Assembly: GCF_000160135.1 (NCBI RefSeq)
Contig: NZ_GG729935.1
Span: forward strand, 500,393-564,392
Origin: Oribacterium sp. oral taxon 078 str. F0262
Lineage (GTDB): Bacteria; Bacillota; Clostridia; Lachnospirales; Lachnospiraceae
DNA: 64,000 bases
Reading direction: 5' to 3'
A program made the translations under genes and the position numbers. The notes below the pieces were generated by a model. It was not told where the DNA came from and did not search any database. It worked only from the letters and a program-made list of their open reading frames with translations. Within the stretch, counting starts at the first letter, position 1; each line of letters starts with the position of its first letter. Shown in pieces: positions 49,964-58,269 of the stretch.

Positions 49964-50860
49964 TCAGCCCCGGAAAATGCCGCTGAGCACGCGGTCCTTT
50001 CCGGAGAGATCCCTCCGCAGGGAAAGCTCCGAAAAGCCGGCGGAGAGGAGAAGCGCCGATACCTCCTCTGCTTCATCGAAGCCGATCTCCAGACAGATCC
50101 TCCCCCCGGGCCTCAGATGCTTCGGCGCCTCCCTCGCGATCTCCCGGTAGAAGAAAAGCCCGTCCTCGCCTCCGTCCAGCGCCATGCGGGGCTCATGCTC
50201 CGAGACCTCCGGCTCCAGACTTTCGATCTCCCCCCTCCGAATATAGGGCGGATTCGAGAGAATCAGGTCAAAACCCTGTATCCCCTTCTCCCTCTCATAC
50301 TCTGAGATCCTCTGAAAAAGGTCCGATCGAAGCAGAAAGAGCCTCGCCCTTTTCTCCGGCGGAAGTAGTCTTTCCGCATTCTCCTCCGCTTTTCTCAGGG
50401 CAGGCGCGGAGAGGTCTGTGAGCAGCATGCTCTCAAACTCCCCGTAGTAGAGAAGGCTGATTCCCACACAGCCGCTCCCCGTACAAAGATCCAGTGCATG
50501 CTTTCCGGTGCTCTCCGCGAGCGCCTCCTCGACGAGGATCTCTGTATCCTGCCGCGGGGAGAGCACCGCTTCACTCACCCGGAAGCGAAGGCCGAAGAAA
50601 TCCGTATAGCCGAGAAGCTGCTGCAGCGGGATGCGGGACGCTCTCTCCGAGAGAAGACGCCGGAAATCCGCTGTCCGCTCCTCCCTCTCTCTTTCGTCGG
50701 GAAAGAGCGAAGAGAGCTCCGCAGAGCTTTTCATGAGGTAGGCAGGGGCATCCAGAGAAAAGCTATGAAACAAAAGCTGCCTCGCGTCATAGTCCGGATC
50801 CGGAACGAGAGCCTCCCGGAGACGAAAAGCTCCCTCCCGAAGAAGCTCCCGGAGCGTCAC
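49964..50860 (-). CDS. prmC: Release factor glutamine methyltransferase
   Basis: 298 residues from GTG 50860, which overlaps the DUF1385 stop (GTGA); the alternative ATG at 50902 gives 14 more residues. N-terminal helical domain, then the SAM-binding ALDLCTGSGCVGISLLYYG and the NPPY catalytic motif (LILSNPPYIRRGEI). It methylates the GGQ glutamine of RF1 and RF2. The prmC-prfA order is widely conserved. Confidence 0.95.
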   Translation of the reverse strand: MTLRELLREGAFRLREALVPDPDYDARQLLFHSFSLDAPAYLMKSSAELSSLFPDEREREERTADFRRLLSERASRIPLQQLLGYTDFFGLRFRVSEAVLSPRQDTEILVEEALAESTGKHALDLCTGSGCVGISLLYYGEFESMLLTDLSAPALRKAEENAERLLPPEKRARLFLLRSDLFQRISEYEREKGIQGFDLILSNPPYIRRGEIESLEPEVSEHEPRMALDGGEDGLFFYREIAREAPKHLRPGGRICLEIGFDEAEEVSALLLSAGFSELSLRRDLSGKDRVLSGIFRG

Positions 50861-51828
50861 AGCGCTCCCCCGCTCTCCTCCGGGAACTTCTCTCTCTCCC
50901 ATTTCCGCCAGTCAAAGACCGCCTCCACAGCGGCTATCGCCACCTCGATCTCCGATCGGTCCGGCTCCTTCGTGGTGAGCCCCTGCATCCACATGCCGGG
51001 GACAAAGAGCAGCCTTGTCAGCGCGTTGTCCCAGAGTCCGACCAGGCGGAGAAGCTCATAGCTGATCCCGGCGATCAGCGGAATCAGGAGGATTCTGGAC
51101 AAAAACTTTAAAAGGATGCTGTCGAAGCGGAGCAGCATGAAGAGCAGGATCGAGATCAGCATCACATAGACGAGGAAGCTCGTCCCGCAGCGCTTGTGCT
51201 CCTTCGAGGAGAGGGCCACATTGTCCACCGTGAGCGGAAGGCCGTGCTCGATGCAGTTGATGCATTTATGCTCCGCCCCGTGGTATTCGAAGGTCCTCCG
51301 GACATCCCGCGAGCGGGAGACCAGCTTTAAATAGGCGATGAAGATCAGGACCCGCAGCAGCCCCTCCAGGAAAGCGAGCAGGCTCTCCGAGGGGAGAAAG
51401 CGCTTCAGCTGTCCGATCAGAAGGGTCGGGAGGAGCACAAAGAGAAGGAGGGCCGCGAGAAAGGAGAAGGCGATGACGATCGAAGAGAGCACAGAGGCCG
51501 CGCGCTCCCCGAAGGTCCTGTCCATCCACTTCTCAAAGGCCGAGGCCTCTGTCCCCTCGTCGTCCTCAAAAAAGGAGGCGCTGAAGCTGAGGCAGCGCAT
51601 CCCGAGACGGAGAGAGTCCCAGAAGGAGAAGACGCCTCGGATCAGCGGGAGCCTCAGGAAGCGATACCGATCCGTCAGGGAGACATAGCGCTCCTTTTTC
51701 ACAGTGATCTCCCCGTCCGGCTTCCGCACGCCGACCGCGTAGTCCTCGCCGTTTTTCATCATGATCCCCTCGATCACCGCCTGCCCGCCGATCCCGCAAT
51801 AGATCTGTGTCTTCTTCCCCTCCCGCAT
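50857..51828 (-). CDS. DUF1385 family membrane protein (YqhQ-like)
   Basis: 323 residues. Starts with the hallmark GIGGQAVIEGIMMKNGEDYAVGVRKPDGEI, followed by four or more membrane helices and HGAEHKCINCIEHGLPLTVDNVALSSKEHKRCGTSFL, also typical. The function is unknown, though the family sits consistently between rpmE and prmC/prfA in Clostridia, as here. Confidence 0.93.
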   Translation of the reverse strand: MREGKKTQIYCGIGGQAVIEGIMMKNGEDYAVGVRKPDGEITVKKERYVSLTDRYRFLRLPLIRGVFSFWDSLRLGMRCLSFSASFFEDDEGTEASAFEKWMDRTFGERAASVLSSIVIAFSFLAALLLFVLLPTLLIGQLKRFLPSESLLAFLEGLLRVLIFIAYLKLVSRSRDVRRTFEYHGAEHKCINCIEHGLPLTVDNVALSSKEHKRCGTSFLVYVMLISILLFMLLRFDSILLKFLSRILLIPLIAGISYELLRLVGLWDNALTRLLFVPGMWMQGLTTKEPDRSEIEVAIAAVEAVFDWRKWEREKFPEESGGAL

Positions 51829-51893
51829 AGAACTCCTTTCTGCTTCCGGTGACTGCCGGGCCGTTTCTCCATGTCCCCCTTTTGTATGGAAAC

Positions 51894-51924
51894 GGGGAGC
51901 AGAGCCGAACAGGCTCTGCTCCCC
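51894..51924 (-). terminator. Hairpin after rpmE
   Basis: A perfect 13-base-pair stem GGGGAGCAGAGCC / GGCTCTGCTCCCC with a five-base loop, 18 bases after the rpmE stop. The run that follows on the minus strand is only weakly T-rich, so it may be a partial terminator or an RNA-stability element between rpmE and the DUF1385 gene. Confidence 0.65.
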
Positions 51925-51941
51925 CGCGAGATATCCCCTGG

Positions 51942-52142
51942 CTACTGGATACCGAACTTCTTATTGAACTTGTCGATACGTCCCTTTGCCGCCGCGGTCT
52001 TCTGCGCTCCGGTGTAGAACGAATGGCATTTGGAGCAGACCTCGACATGGATCTCCGGCTTCGTAGAGCCGGTCACAAAGCTGTTTCCGCAGTTGCAGGT
52101 GACGGTCGCCTGATAATAGCTGGGGTGAATTCCTTCCTTCAT
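51942..52142 (-). CDS. rpmE: Ribosomal protein bL31, zinc-binding form
   Basis: 66 residues from ATG 52142 with GAGGAG upstream; the frame extends six codons further but without a ribosome site. Zinc ligands C16, C18, C36, C39 (TCNCGN and VCSKCH) mark the C+ type of L31. Its own promoter lies about 100 bases upstream. Confidence 0.95.
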   Translation of the reverse strand: MKEGIHPSYYQATVTCNCGNSFVTGSTKPEIHVEVCSKCHSFYTGAQKTAAAKGRIDKFNKKFGIQ

Positions 52143-52242
52143 CTTCTCCTCTTTCCGCATGGTTTCCGACCATGCTCTTTCTCTCTCGGGACTTTCCCCG
52201 ATCCCTCTATCCTCTCGTCCAGCATAAAGCTGTAACCCGGAT

Positions 52243-52271
52243 ACCGTACCATAAATTCAGCGGAATGGCAA
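52243..52271 (-). promoter_or_regulatory. Promoter of rpmE
   Basis: Minus strand TTGCCA (52266-52271), 17-base spacer, TACGGT (52243-52248). The -10 is weak, so this call is moderate. Confidence 0.5.
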
Positions 52272-52275
52272 GTTT

Positions 52276-53139
52276 CTATTTGGGAGAAAAGCCGCCGAGT
52301 CCCGAGGGCATCAGAAAGCGGCACTCCCCCATGTACATCGGTGCGATCTCCCCCTCCGGAAAGCTCAGAATCAGCTCTCCCTTCTCATTCAGATAAAAGG
52401 CCTGATCCTCCCGGATTCCCCGGAAATTGTTCTCCTGCATCTCCGGATCGTCGAGCCAGTATTTCTTCCCGGGATCCCTCTCCATCTCCTCCTGCATCTG
52501 TCGCCGGAGCTCCGCGTTGATCTCCGACTCATAATCCGTGCCGGGGAGGAAGAGGTCCTTCAGGGACAGAAGCTTCCCGTCACTCTTTCGGATGGTATAG
52601 TACCTGTTCTCCTCATAGCTGTCCGCCGCCGTGCTGAGCGCCGTGAGGCGGAGACAGTAAAAGCTATCATCATCGAGAAGGAGCTTCGAGGAAATCTCCA
52701 GGCTGGAATAGCCCTCCTCCTTCGCCTCCTCCTTAAATTCCGAGATCAGCCTGTCGCTGATCTCCGTAATCTTACGGTTTACCTCCTCCGCCGCCTCAGA
52801 ATTGACCGAGGACGACGCTTCGAGCTTCGGGATACTCACCTCGGCGCTGTGCCCCTTCCCCTGAAAAGAGTATTTCCGGAAGGTCACAAGCTGAAAATAA
52901 GAGCCGATGAGCGGTATATTCTGAAGTGCGTAGGCCTGCTCCCCCCCGCTGTTTGGCAGGACGATGCTGAAGAGCAGTACACAGGCCGCCGCCGTAAGGA
53001 TCCCCCGAAGCAAAGCGGATCCTCCGAAAAGCGCTGCCGGCCTTCTCCTGTCCGCTTCTCCCAGAGGCTCTCCGTCTGAATCCGCGATCATCCTCTCGTC
53101 GAGATTTGCGATCGCCTCCATCAGATCTATCCCTTTCAT
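52276..53139 (-). CDS. RsiV-like anti-sigma factor (DUF3298 domain)
   Basis: 287 residues from ATG 53139, which overlaps the sigma gene's stop by four bases (ATGA). A cytoplasmic N-terminus of about 45 residues, one membrane helix (about 45-62), and an external domain with QNIPLIGSYFQLVTFRKYSFQ and FYLNEKGELILSFPEGEIAPM, typical of RsiV. In Bacillus RsiV binds lysozyme and is then cleaved, releasing SigV. Here the same coupling to wall damage is plausible but not shown. Confidence 0.85.
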   Translation of the reverse strand: MKGIDLMEAIANLDERMIADSDGEPLGEADRRRPAALFGGSALLRGILTAAACVLLFSIVLPNSGGEQAYALQNIPLIGSYFQLVTFRKYSFQGKGHSAEVSIPKLEASSSVNSEAAEEVNRKITEISDRLISEFKEEAKEEGYSSLEISSKLLLDDDSFYCLRLTALSTAADSYEENRYYTIRKSDGKLLSLKDLFLPGTDYESEINAELRRQMQEEMERDPGKKYWLDDPEMQENNFRGIREDQAFYLNEKGELILSFPEGEIAPMYMGECRFLMPSGLGGFSPK

Positions 53140-53696
53140 AAAAAACCCTCTTTCTCGAGGACCTCCCGGAGCGCCTTCCTCGTCCGGTGAAGGCTCACCT
53201 TCACCGCGCTCTCCCCGGCGTGGAAGCGCTCTGCAATCTCGGCGATACTCTCTGTGTAGAAGTAGCGCCGGATGAAATAGCGCCTCGCACTCGCGGACTC
53301 GCCCCGCAGAAAGTTCTCGATACACTCTGTCAGCGCCTCACGGTTCAGCTGCTCCGAGACATTGTCCCGGGAGAGGGAGACCATATCCGTGAGCTCGTCC
53401 AGGGCCGCCGTGAACTCTCCCGTTCCCCGCTTCTCCGCGCGCTGCTTCTTAAAGAGATTGATCGCGAGATTTTTCGTCACGCGGGCGAGCCAGGCCCGGA
53501 GAACCCGCGGACGCTCCGGCGGAATCGCGTTCCAGGCACGGAGCCAGGTATCATTCAGGCACTCCTCGATATCCTCCGAAGAGGACAGGACATTGGCGGC
53601 GGTTTTTCTGCAATACGCTCCGTAGCGCTCCTGACTTGCGAGGATCGCGGCTTCATCCCGCGAAAAATACAGCCTGATGATTTCTTCGTCTGACAT
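53136..53696 (-). CDS. ECF-type RNA polymerase sigma factor
   Basis: 186 residues. Region 2 (VLSSSEDIEECLNDTWLRAWNAIPPERPRVLRAWLARVTKNLAINLFKK) and region 4 (RRYFYTESIAEIAERFHAGESAVKVSLHRTRKALREVLE) are complete. Overlapping its anti-sigma gene by four bases indicates stoichiometric co-expression. It resembles SigV-type factors that respond to cell-envelope attack. Confidence 0.92.
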   Translation of the reverse strand: MSDEEIIRLYFSRDEAAILASQERYGAYCRKTAANVLSSSEDIEECLNDTWLRAWNAIPPERPRVLRAWLARVTKNLAINLFKKQRAEKRGTGEFTAALDELTDMVSLSRDNVSEQLNREALTECIENFLRGESASARRYFIRRYFYTESIAEIAERFHAGESAVKVSLHRTRKALREVLEKEGFL

Positions 53697-53734
53697 TCGT
53701 GCCCTTCCCGCCTGCCCCGGCGAATTCCGGGGAC

Positions 53735-54178
53735 TTACTTCTTTACTGCACTGACGGAATAGACCTTCCCCGTGAAGCTGTCCACCTCGGAGAGCGTCCC
53801 GGAATAGCTGACCTCGACCTCATCTCCCACCTTGACCTTGTCAAGCCCCGCCGGCGCTTCCTTCTCATCGAAGCTGAGCGCGTAGCTCTTGCCGTCCGCG
53901 GTATCGATCGTGATCATAAAGTCCTTCTTGTCGGAGAGCTTTCCCTTGAGCGTCTCCTTCTTTTCCGCCTTCTCTTCTCCTCCGGCCTCATCCTTCTTGG
54001 TATCGGCCTTTTCGCTCTCCGCCCCCTCGGAGACGGTGATCTCCTTGCTTTCCTTCTTCTCTTCCGTTGCTGCCGTCTCCGTCTCCGCCTTCACAGACTG
54101 AGAGGCTGTCTGCTGCCCGCAGGCAGAGAAAGCCAGAGCAGAAAGCAGTGCCGCCATTAAAACGATGCCTTTTTTCAT
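53735..54178 (-). CDS. Small secreted lipoprotein with acidic linker
   Basis: 147 residues from ATG 54178 (GGAGG upstream). Lipobox AFSAC puts the lipid Cys at 20; a Glu/Lys/Thr-rich linker (25-80) leads to a small beta-rich domain (about 80-147, KLSDKKDFMITIDTADGKSYALSFD, VKVGDEVEVSYSGTL) that may be an OB-like fold. No function recognised. It lies between rho and the sigma factor on the same strand. Confidence 0.78.
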   Translation of the reverse strand: MKKGIVLMAALLSALAFSACGQQTASQSVKAETETAATEEKKESKEITVSEGAESEKADTKKDEAGGEEKAEKKETLKGKLSDKKDFMITIDTADGKSYALSFDEKEAPAGLDKVKVGDEVEVSYSGTLSEVDSFTGKVYSVSAVKK

Positions 54179-54313
54179 AAAAACCTCCATTTCCGGGGCA
54201 TGTCCCCGATCCCGTCCTTTGCCGTCTCAGCGGGCAGTCCCCGAAAAAGCACGGAGAAGTGCCTGCACCTTATAAGGGACAGGAAGCGCGGGGCGGAGGT
54301 TACAGGACAGGCC

Positions 54314-56248
54314 TCAGCGCTGATTGATTTTTATGACCTTCCGGGAGAGGATGGGCTTATTCTCGACCAGAGCCCGGCAGAGCTCCTCATTATTCTCTGT
54401 CCGCTCGAAAAGGCTCAAAACCTCCTCGACGGAGCCCTTCTTTTCCTCACTGGTCTGCTGGTGGATGATGTCGAGCGCCTTTCTCTCCAGCTCCGTGAGC
54501 AAAAGATCGTCTCTTCTCGTCCCGGACTTCAGGATATCGATCGCGGGGAAGATCCTCCGCTCCTGGAGCTCGCGGTTCAGAACCAGCTCCATATTTCCGG
54601 TCCCCTTGAATTCCTCATAGACCACATCGTCCATGCGGGAGCCGGTGTCCACGAGCGCGGTGGCGAGAATCGTGAGGCTTCCCCCCTCCCTCATATTTCT
54701 GGCCGCGCCGAAAAAGCTCTTTGGCATATGAAGCGCCGCGGGATCCAGTCCGCCGGACAGCGTCCTCCCGGACGGCGGCTCCAAAAGATTATAGGCCCGG
54801 GCGAGTCTTGTGATGGAATCGAGGAGAATCGTGACATCCTTCCCGCTCTCCACGAGGCGCCTGGCCCGCTCGATCGTCATCTCCGCGACCCTCTTATGAT
54901 GCTCCGGGAGCTCATCAAAGGTGGAGTAGAGAACCTGCGCGTTCTCCCCGACGACCTCCTCCCTCATATCCGTGACCTCCTCGGGCCGCTCATCAATGAG
55001 AAGGATCATAAGATGCATATCCGGTTCATTCCGGAGGATGGCCTTTGCGACCTGCTTTAAAAGCGTCGTCTTCCCCGCCTTCGGAGGGGATACGATCATG
55101 CCTCTCTGCCCCTTCCCTATGGGGGCGAGGAGATCCAGGACGCGGAGGGAAAGCGAGCTCGGAATGCCCGCTGTCTCGAGGCGGATCCTCTCATTGGGGA
55201 AGATCGGGGTCATCCGGTCGAAGCTCTGCCTCCTCGCGGGGAGCTCACTGACCCGGATCCCGTTGACCTTCTTCAGGAAAATGAGAGCCCGGTAGCGGTC
55301 CTGCGGGCTTCTGAGCCTGGAGTCTCCCATCAGGAGATCCCCGGTCCGAAGATTGTAGCGGTGAATCATCTGCCCGCTGACATAGACATCATTCTCCCCG
55401 GACAGAAAATTATTGGAGCGGATGAAGCCGTAATTATTGTCCGGGACCAGCTCCAGTATGCCCTCCGCCGGTCTGGATTCCGCCCCGCGGATCGGAGGAA
55501 GCTCCGGGCCCCTCAGCTCCAGGTCCGGACGCGTCTCCCGCTCCGCCCTTCCCTCTGCGGCGGGCTCCCTCGCGGCAGCGAGAAGCTCCGTCAGGGCTTC
55601 CACCGCGGATTTCGTGTCCGTTCTCTCTATTTTTTCCATGCTCTCTGCGGAGAAGGAGCGAGGCGGGCGTCCATTCTCTCCGCTTTCTCCTCTTCTTCTC
55701 GCCGGAGCTCTCTCCCCCGTCCTGATTCCCGCGGGAGAACGCGGAATCCTCGGCCTCGGGAGCTCCTCCATCGGCGCGGCCACAACCTCTATGGCGTCCA
55801 CAATGTCCCGAGGAGAAGCATCCTTCTCCCCGGCGCTATGGGTTCTGCGGGAGGAGGGGCTGCTCCTCTCCTCCGAAAGCGCCTCCTCCTTCGCCGCTCT
55901 CTCCTCAGAAGGCTTTTCCTCTTTTTTCACCGGGGCCAAAGCTTCCTCCTCGGAGGAGGGCGGCTTCTTCTCCTGCGTCTTCTCCTCCGTCTCCGGGGCC
56001 TTCTTCCGCGGACGGCCGCGCTTTGCGGGCTTCTTCTCCGTCTCCGCCGTCTCTTCGGGAAGGGACTCGGCCTCCGTCTCCGCCTTCTTCTTCGGCGGAC
56101 GGCCGCGGCGCTTCTTCGGAGCCTCCGCCGTGCTCTCCTTCGCTGTCTCCGAGACGCTCTTTCTTCTTCCTCTTCGCTTCGGGCTCTCCGCCTCTTTCTC
56201 TGTCTCCGCCTCTTCCTCCAGGCGCTTCTTCTCCTCTTCTTCTGTCAT
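54314..56248 (-). CDS. rho: Transcription termination factor Rho with long N-terminal extension
   Basis: 644 residues; an ordinary Rho is about 420. The first ~260 residues are Glu/Lys/Arg-rich and disordered-looking, with AT-hook-like cores RRGRRK (25-30), RRGRPPKKK (47-55) and KRGRPRKK (76-83). Then come the RNA-binding cold-shock domain (about 262-315, GILELVPDNNYGFIRSNNF) and the ATPase core with Walker A PPKAGKTTLL (388-397), LIDERPEEVTDM and the R-loop SGGLDPAALH. A large N-terminal insertion is known in Rho of some Clostridia and actinobacteria. Confidence 0.96.
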   Translation of the reverse strand: MTEEEEKKRLEEEAETEKEAESPKRRGRRKSVSETAKESTAEAPKKRRGRPPKKKAETEAESLPEETAETEKKPAKRGRPRKKAPETEEKTQEKKPPSSEEEALAPVKKEEKPSEERAAKEEALSEERSSPSSRRTHSAGEKDASPRDIVDAIEVVAAPMEELPRPRIPRSPAGIRTGERAPARRRGESGENGRPPRSFSAESMEKIERTDTKSAVEALTELLAAAREPAAEGRAERETRPDLELRGPELPPIRGAESRPAEGILELVPDNNYGFIRSNNFLSGENDVYVSGQMIHRYNLRTGDLLMGDSRLRSPQDRYRALIFLKKVNGIRVSELPARRQSFDRMTPIFPNERIRLETAGIPSSLSLRVLDLLAPIGKGQRGMIVSPPKAGKTTLLKQVAKAILRNEPDMHLMILLIDERPEEVTDMREEVVGENAQVLYSTFDELPEHHKRVAEMTIERARRLVESGKDVTILLDSITRLARAYNLLEPPSGRTLSGGLDPAALHMPKSFFGAARNMREGGSLTILATALVDTGSRMDDVVYEEFKGTGNMELVLNRELQERRIFPAIDILKSGTRRDDLLLTELERKALDIIHQQTSEEKKGSVEEVLSLFERTENNEELCRALVENKPILSRKVIKINQR

Positions 56249-56523
56249 ATCGCATTCCTCCTTGCGCTGAGGGTTTCCTCCCTCTTTTTTCCGGCGACAA
56301 AAACCGGGGACTCCGGCGGAAAAGACAGCGCACAGTCCCGGCTCCTGTCTATAGTGACTAAGCCTTGGGGATTCATTTTCTCATTTTATGTTTTCACTGG
56401 GATCCGTCGGCCTCAAAGCGCCGACGTATTATAGAAAAGCCCCTGAAGGGCGGCCCATCCGCGCGCCTCCCAAAATGAAACCCGGGCGCCGATGAAAGAC
56501 GTAAAGCATAGATATACCTCTTG

Positions 56524-56552
56524 AGTATAGCAAGGGAATGCTTGTAAGGCAA
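56524..56552 (-). promoter_or_regulatory. Promoter reading toward rho
   Basis: Minus strand TTGCCT (56547-56552), 17-base spacer, TATACT (56524-56529) with extended TGC. Its -35 overlaps that of the plus-strand promoter. The rho leader would be about 270 bases and contains no recognised gene. Confidence 0.75.
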
Positions 56553-56570
56553 GGGAATTTTTGCTATACT
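56542..56570 (+). promoter_or_regulatory. Promoter of the 56639 gene
   Basis: TTGTAA (56542-56547), 17-base spacer, TATACT (56565-56570) with extended TGC. The two divergent promoters share the central bases and have the same TTGCTATACT -10 block. Confidence 0.78.
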
Positions 56571-56638
56571 AACAGGCTGAAAAAGCGGGATCCGCCCGCG
56601 TCTTCCTTGCGTTTTGCGCAGAAAGGTTTCTGAAATTT

Positions 56639-57313
56639 ATGAAAGCAAAAAAAGAAAGCTCCGCCGGCCGTGTACCCATGCGCTATGATGCCTACGGCAG
56701 GCCGCTTCGCGAAAAGAAAAAGGGAAGGGGAAAAGCCGTCTTCCGCTTCTTTTTCTTCTTTCTCTTTCCCTATCTCATCATAAACGGCGCGATCCTCTAT
56801 CTGGCCATCTCCCGGCCGACGGTATCGACCGATGACCCGGACACCTCGGACTATAAGAGCGCTTCGATCCGGATCCGCCTCCATTCCCTCCTCCCCATAA
56901 AGAATGTCAAGGCGACACTCGAGGGGGAGCCCGTAGAATTAAAGCAGGACGGAGAGGATTACATCGCGTCTCTCTCGGACAACGGGAATCTCAATATCCG
57001 CGCGGAATCCATAAACTGGATGTCGGACAGTGTCAATGTGCAGGTGAGCCTCCTGGACAGAACCGGCCCGGTGATCGACAAGGACTCCGTGGACATCGGA
57101 TCCGGCTATGTGGAGTTTCAGGTCAGTGACACGCAGAGCGGCGTGAGCTTCGATTCCATCTACGGCGTGGACAGCGACGGGGACAATGTAAAGCCCATCG
57201 ATGTCAATAAAGAGAGCGGCGTCGTGACCATGCCCATGAAGGCGGAGAGCATCACGGTATATCTGAGCGATCAGGCCGGAAATCAGAGCACCGGAAAATT
57301 CTCCTTAAGCTAG
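56639..57313 (+). CDS. Membrane-anchored extracellular protein of unknown function
   Basis: 224 residues. A basic cytoplasmic head (MKAKKESSAGRVPMRYDAYGRPLREKKKGRGK), one membrane helix (about 36-57, FRFFFFFLFPYLIINGAILYL), then an external part with two Ig-like strands sets (LHSLLPIKNVKATLEGEPVELK and LLDRTGPVIDKDSVDIGSGYVEFQVSDTQSG ... ITVYLSDQAGNQSTGKF). Many Asp/Ser/Gly turns suggest a beta-sandwich fold. The ATG follows the promoter by about 70 bases; the ribosome site is weak (GAAAGGTTT). No family recognised. Confidence 0.75.
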   Translation: MKAKKESSAGRVPMRYDAYGRPLREKKKGRGKAVFRFFFFFLFPYLIINGAILYLAISRPTVSTDDPDTSDYKSASIRIRLHSLLPIKNVKATLEGEPVELKQDGEDYIASLSDNGNLNIRAESINWMSDSVNVQVSLLDRTGPVIDKDSVDIGSGYVEFQVSDTQSGVSFDSIYGVDSDGDNVKPIDVNKESGVVTMPMKAESITVYLSDQAGNQSTGKFSLS

Positions 57314-57337
57314 GAAGCTGCGCGGTGCGGATTCTAT

Positions 57338-57973
57338 CTAAGACCGCCGCCCGAGCATTCTCCGAAGAAAGCGCCGGCAGATCGTATAGATGTCCGTCTC
57401 CGGGTGGGAGATGCCGACCCGGTCCATAGCGCGGCACTGCTTGCAGGTCGGATGGACATAGGGGTAGATCCCGTACATAAAGGGAAAGAAAGCATAGATA
57501 AAGTCCCGTATCTCCTCCTCCGAGAGGGGAGGCTTCGTCCGGCGCAGGCAGCGCCGTATCTCCTCCACTGCGGAGAGATACACCCTCTTATAGTCCTCGA
57601 GCCGCTCCTCTCTGCTGTGCTCCTCGATCTCATAGAGATTCATCGCCTGAATCCGAAGGAGCAGCTCCCGCTCCGAAAGACTCCGGGATATCCCCTCCGA
57701 GAGCTCCTCTCTGCTGAGCTCTTCTTCGCCGCAGATCCTGCGGAGGCCTTCCGTCCAGCTCTCGTACTCCCTTTGCAAAAGCGCGAGAAAGATCTCCTCC
57801 CTCGTCTCAAAATAATTGTAAATGCTGGGGCGGGAGAAGCTCGTCTCCTTGCTGATCTCCTTGATCGTCACTTCCTTAAAGGACCGCTCCCGGTACAGCC
57901 TCTCGCAGGCCCCGAGAATCTCTCCCCTCCGCTCCCGAATTCTCTCCTCCGATGCTCTCGCCATCCCGCGCAC
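57338..57973 (-). CDS. TetR/AcrR family transcriptional regulator
   Basis: 211 residues from GTG 57973 (GAGGG six bases upstream; ATG 57964 is an alternative). Helix-turn-helix EVTIKEISKETSFSRPSIYNYFETREEIFLALLQREYESWTE is clear TetR. The C-terminal part has FFPFMYGIYPYVHPTCKQCRAMDRVG, seen in a TetR subset common in Clostridia. It converges with the 56639 gene; its target is unknown. Confidence 0.92.
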   Translation of the reverse strand: MRGMARASEERIRERRGEILGACERLYRERSFKEVTIKEISKETSFSRPSIYNYFETREEIFLALLQREYESWTEGLRRICGEEELSREELSEGISRSLSERELLLRIQAMNLYEIEEHSREERLEDYKRVYLSAVEEIRRCLRRTKPPLSEEEIRDFIYAFFPFMYGIYPYVHPTCKQCRAMDRVGISHPETDIYTICRRFLRRMLGRRS

Positions 57974-58022
57974 TCACTTCCCTCTTCCTGCTCCGCCTCA
58001 TGCACCGCCCTGTCCCAGCCTG

Positions 58023-58178
58023 TCAAAAGCGGCGCTGAGAGAGCGCCGAAGGGCCCGGGAGCGCGGATTCTGTCCGCCCCTTCTCCCGCTGATGGACGCG
58101 GAGCAGAAGTCTCGCGCTCTGAACGATAAAGAAAAGCAGCAGCGCGATGAATAATAAGGCGATGATCTTTCGAAGCAT
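58023..58178 (-). CDS. Small single-pass membrane protein (51 residues)
   Basis: From ATG 58178, preceded by a very strong GGGGAGGAGGGAG site. The N-terminus MLRKIIALLFIALLLFFIVQSARLLL is one membrane helix, followed by a basic tail (RVHQREKGRTE). The gene lies between the terminator of the wall-binding gene and the TetR gene. It is too short for family recognition; the ribosome site and helix argue for translation. Confidence 0.5.
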   Translation of the reverse strand: MLRKIIALLFIALLLFFIVQSARLLLRVHQREKGRTESALPGPSALSQRRF

Positions 58179-58203
58179 TGCTCCCTCCTCCCCTCCGTCA
58201 TAA

Positions 58204-58247
58204 AAAGAAGTACCGGGGCGGCCGTTTCGACAGCCGCTCCGGTACCT
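58204..58247 (-). terminator. Terminator of the wall-binding protein gene
   Basis: Stem AAGGTACCGGAGCGGC / GCCGCCCCGGTACTT (minus strand), followed by CTTTTTA. It begins 23 bases after the stop codon. Confidence 0.85.
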
Positions 58248-58269
58248 TCCCTGGATCATAATTCCGATG

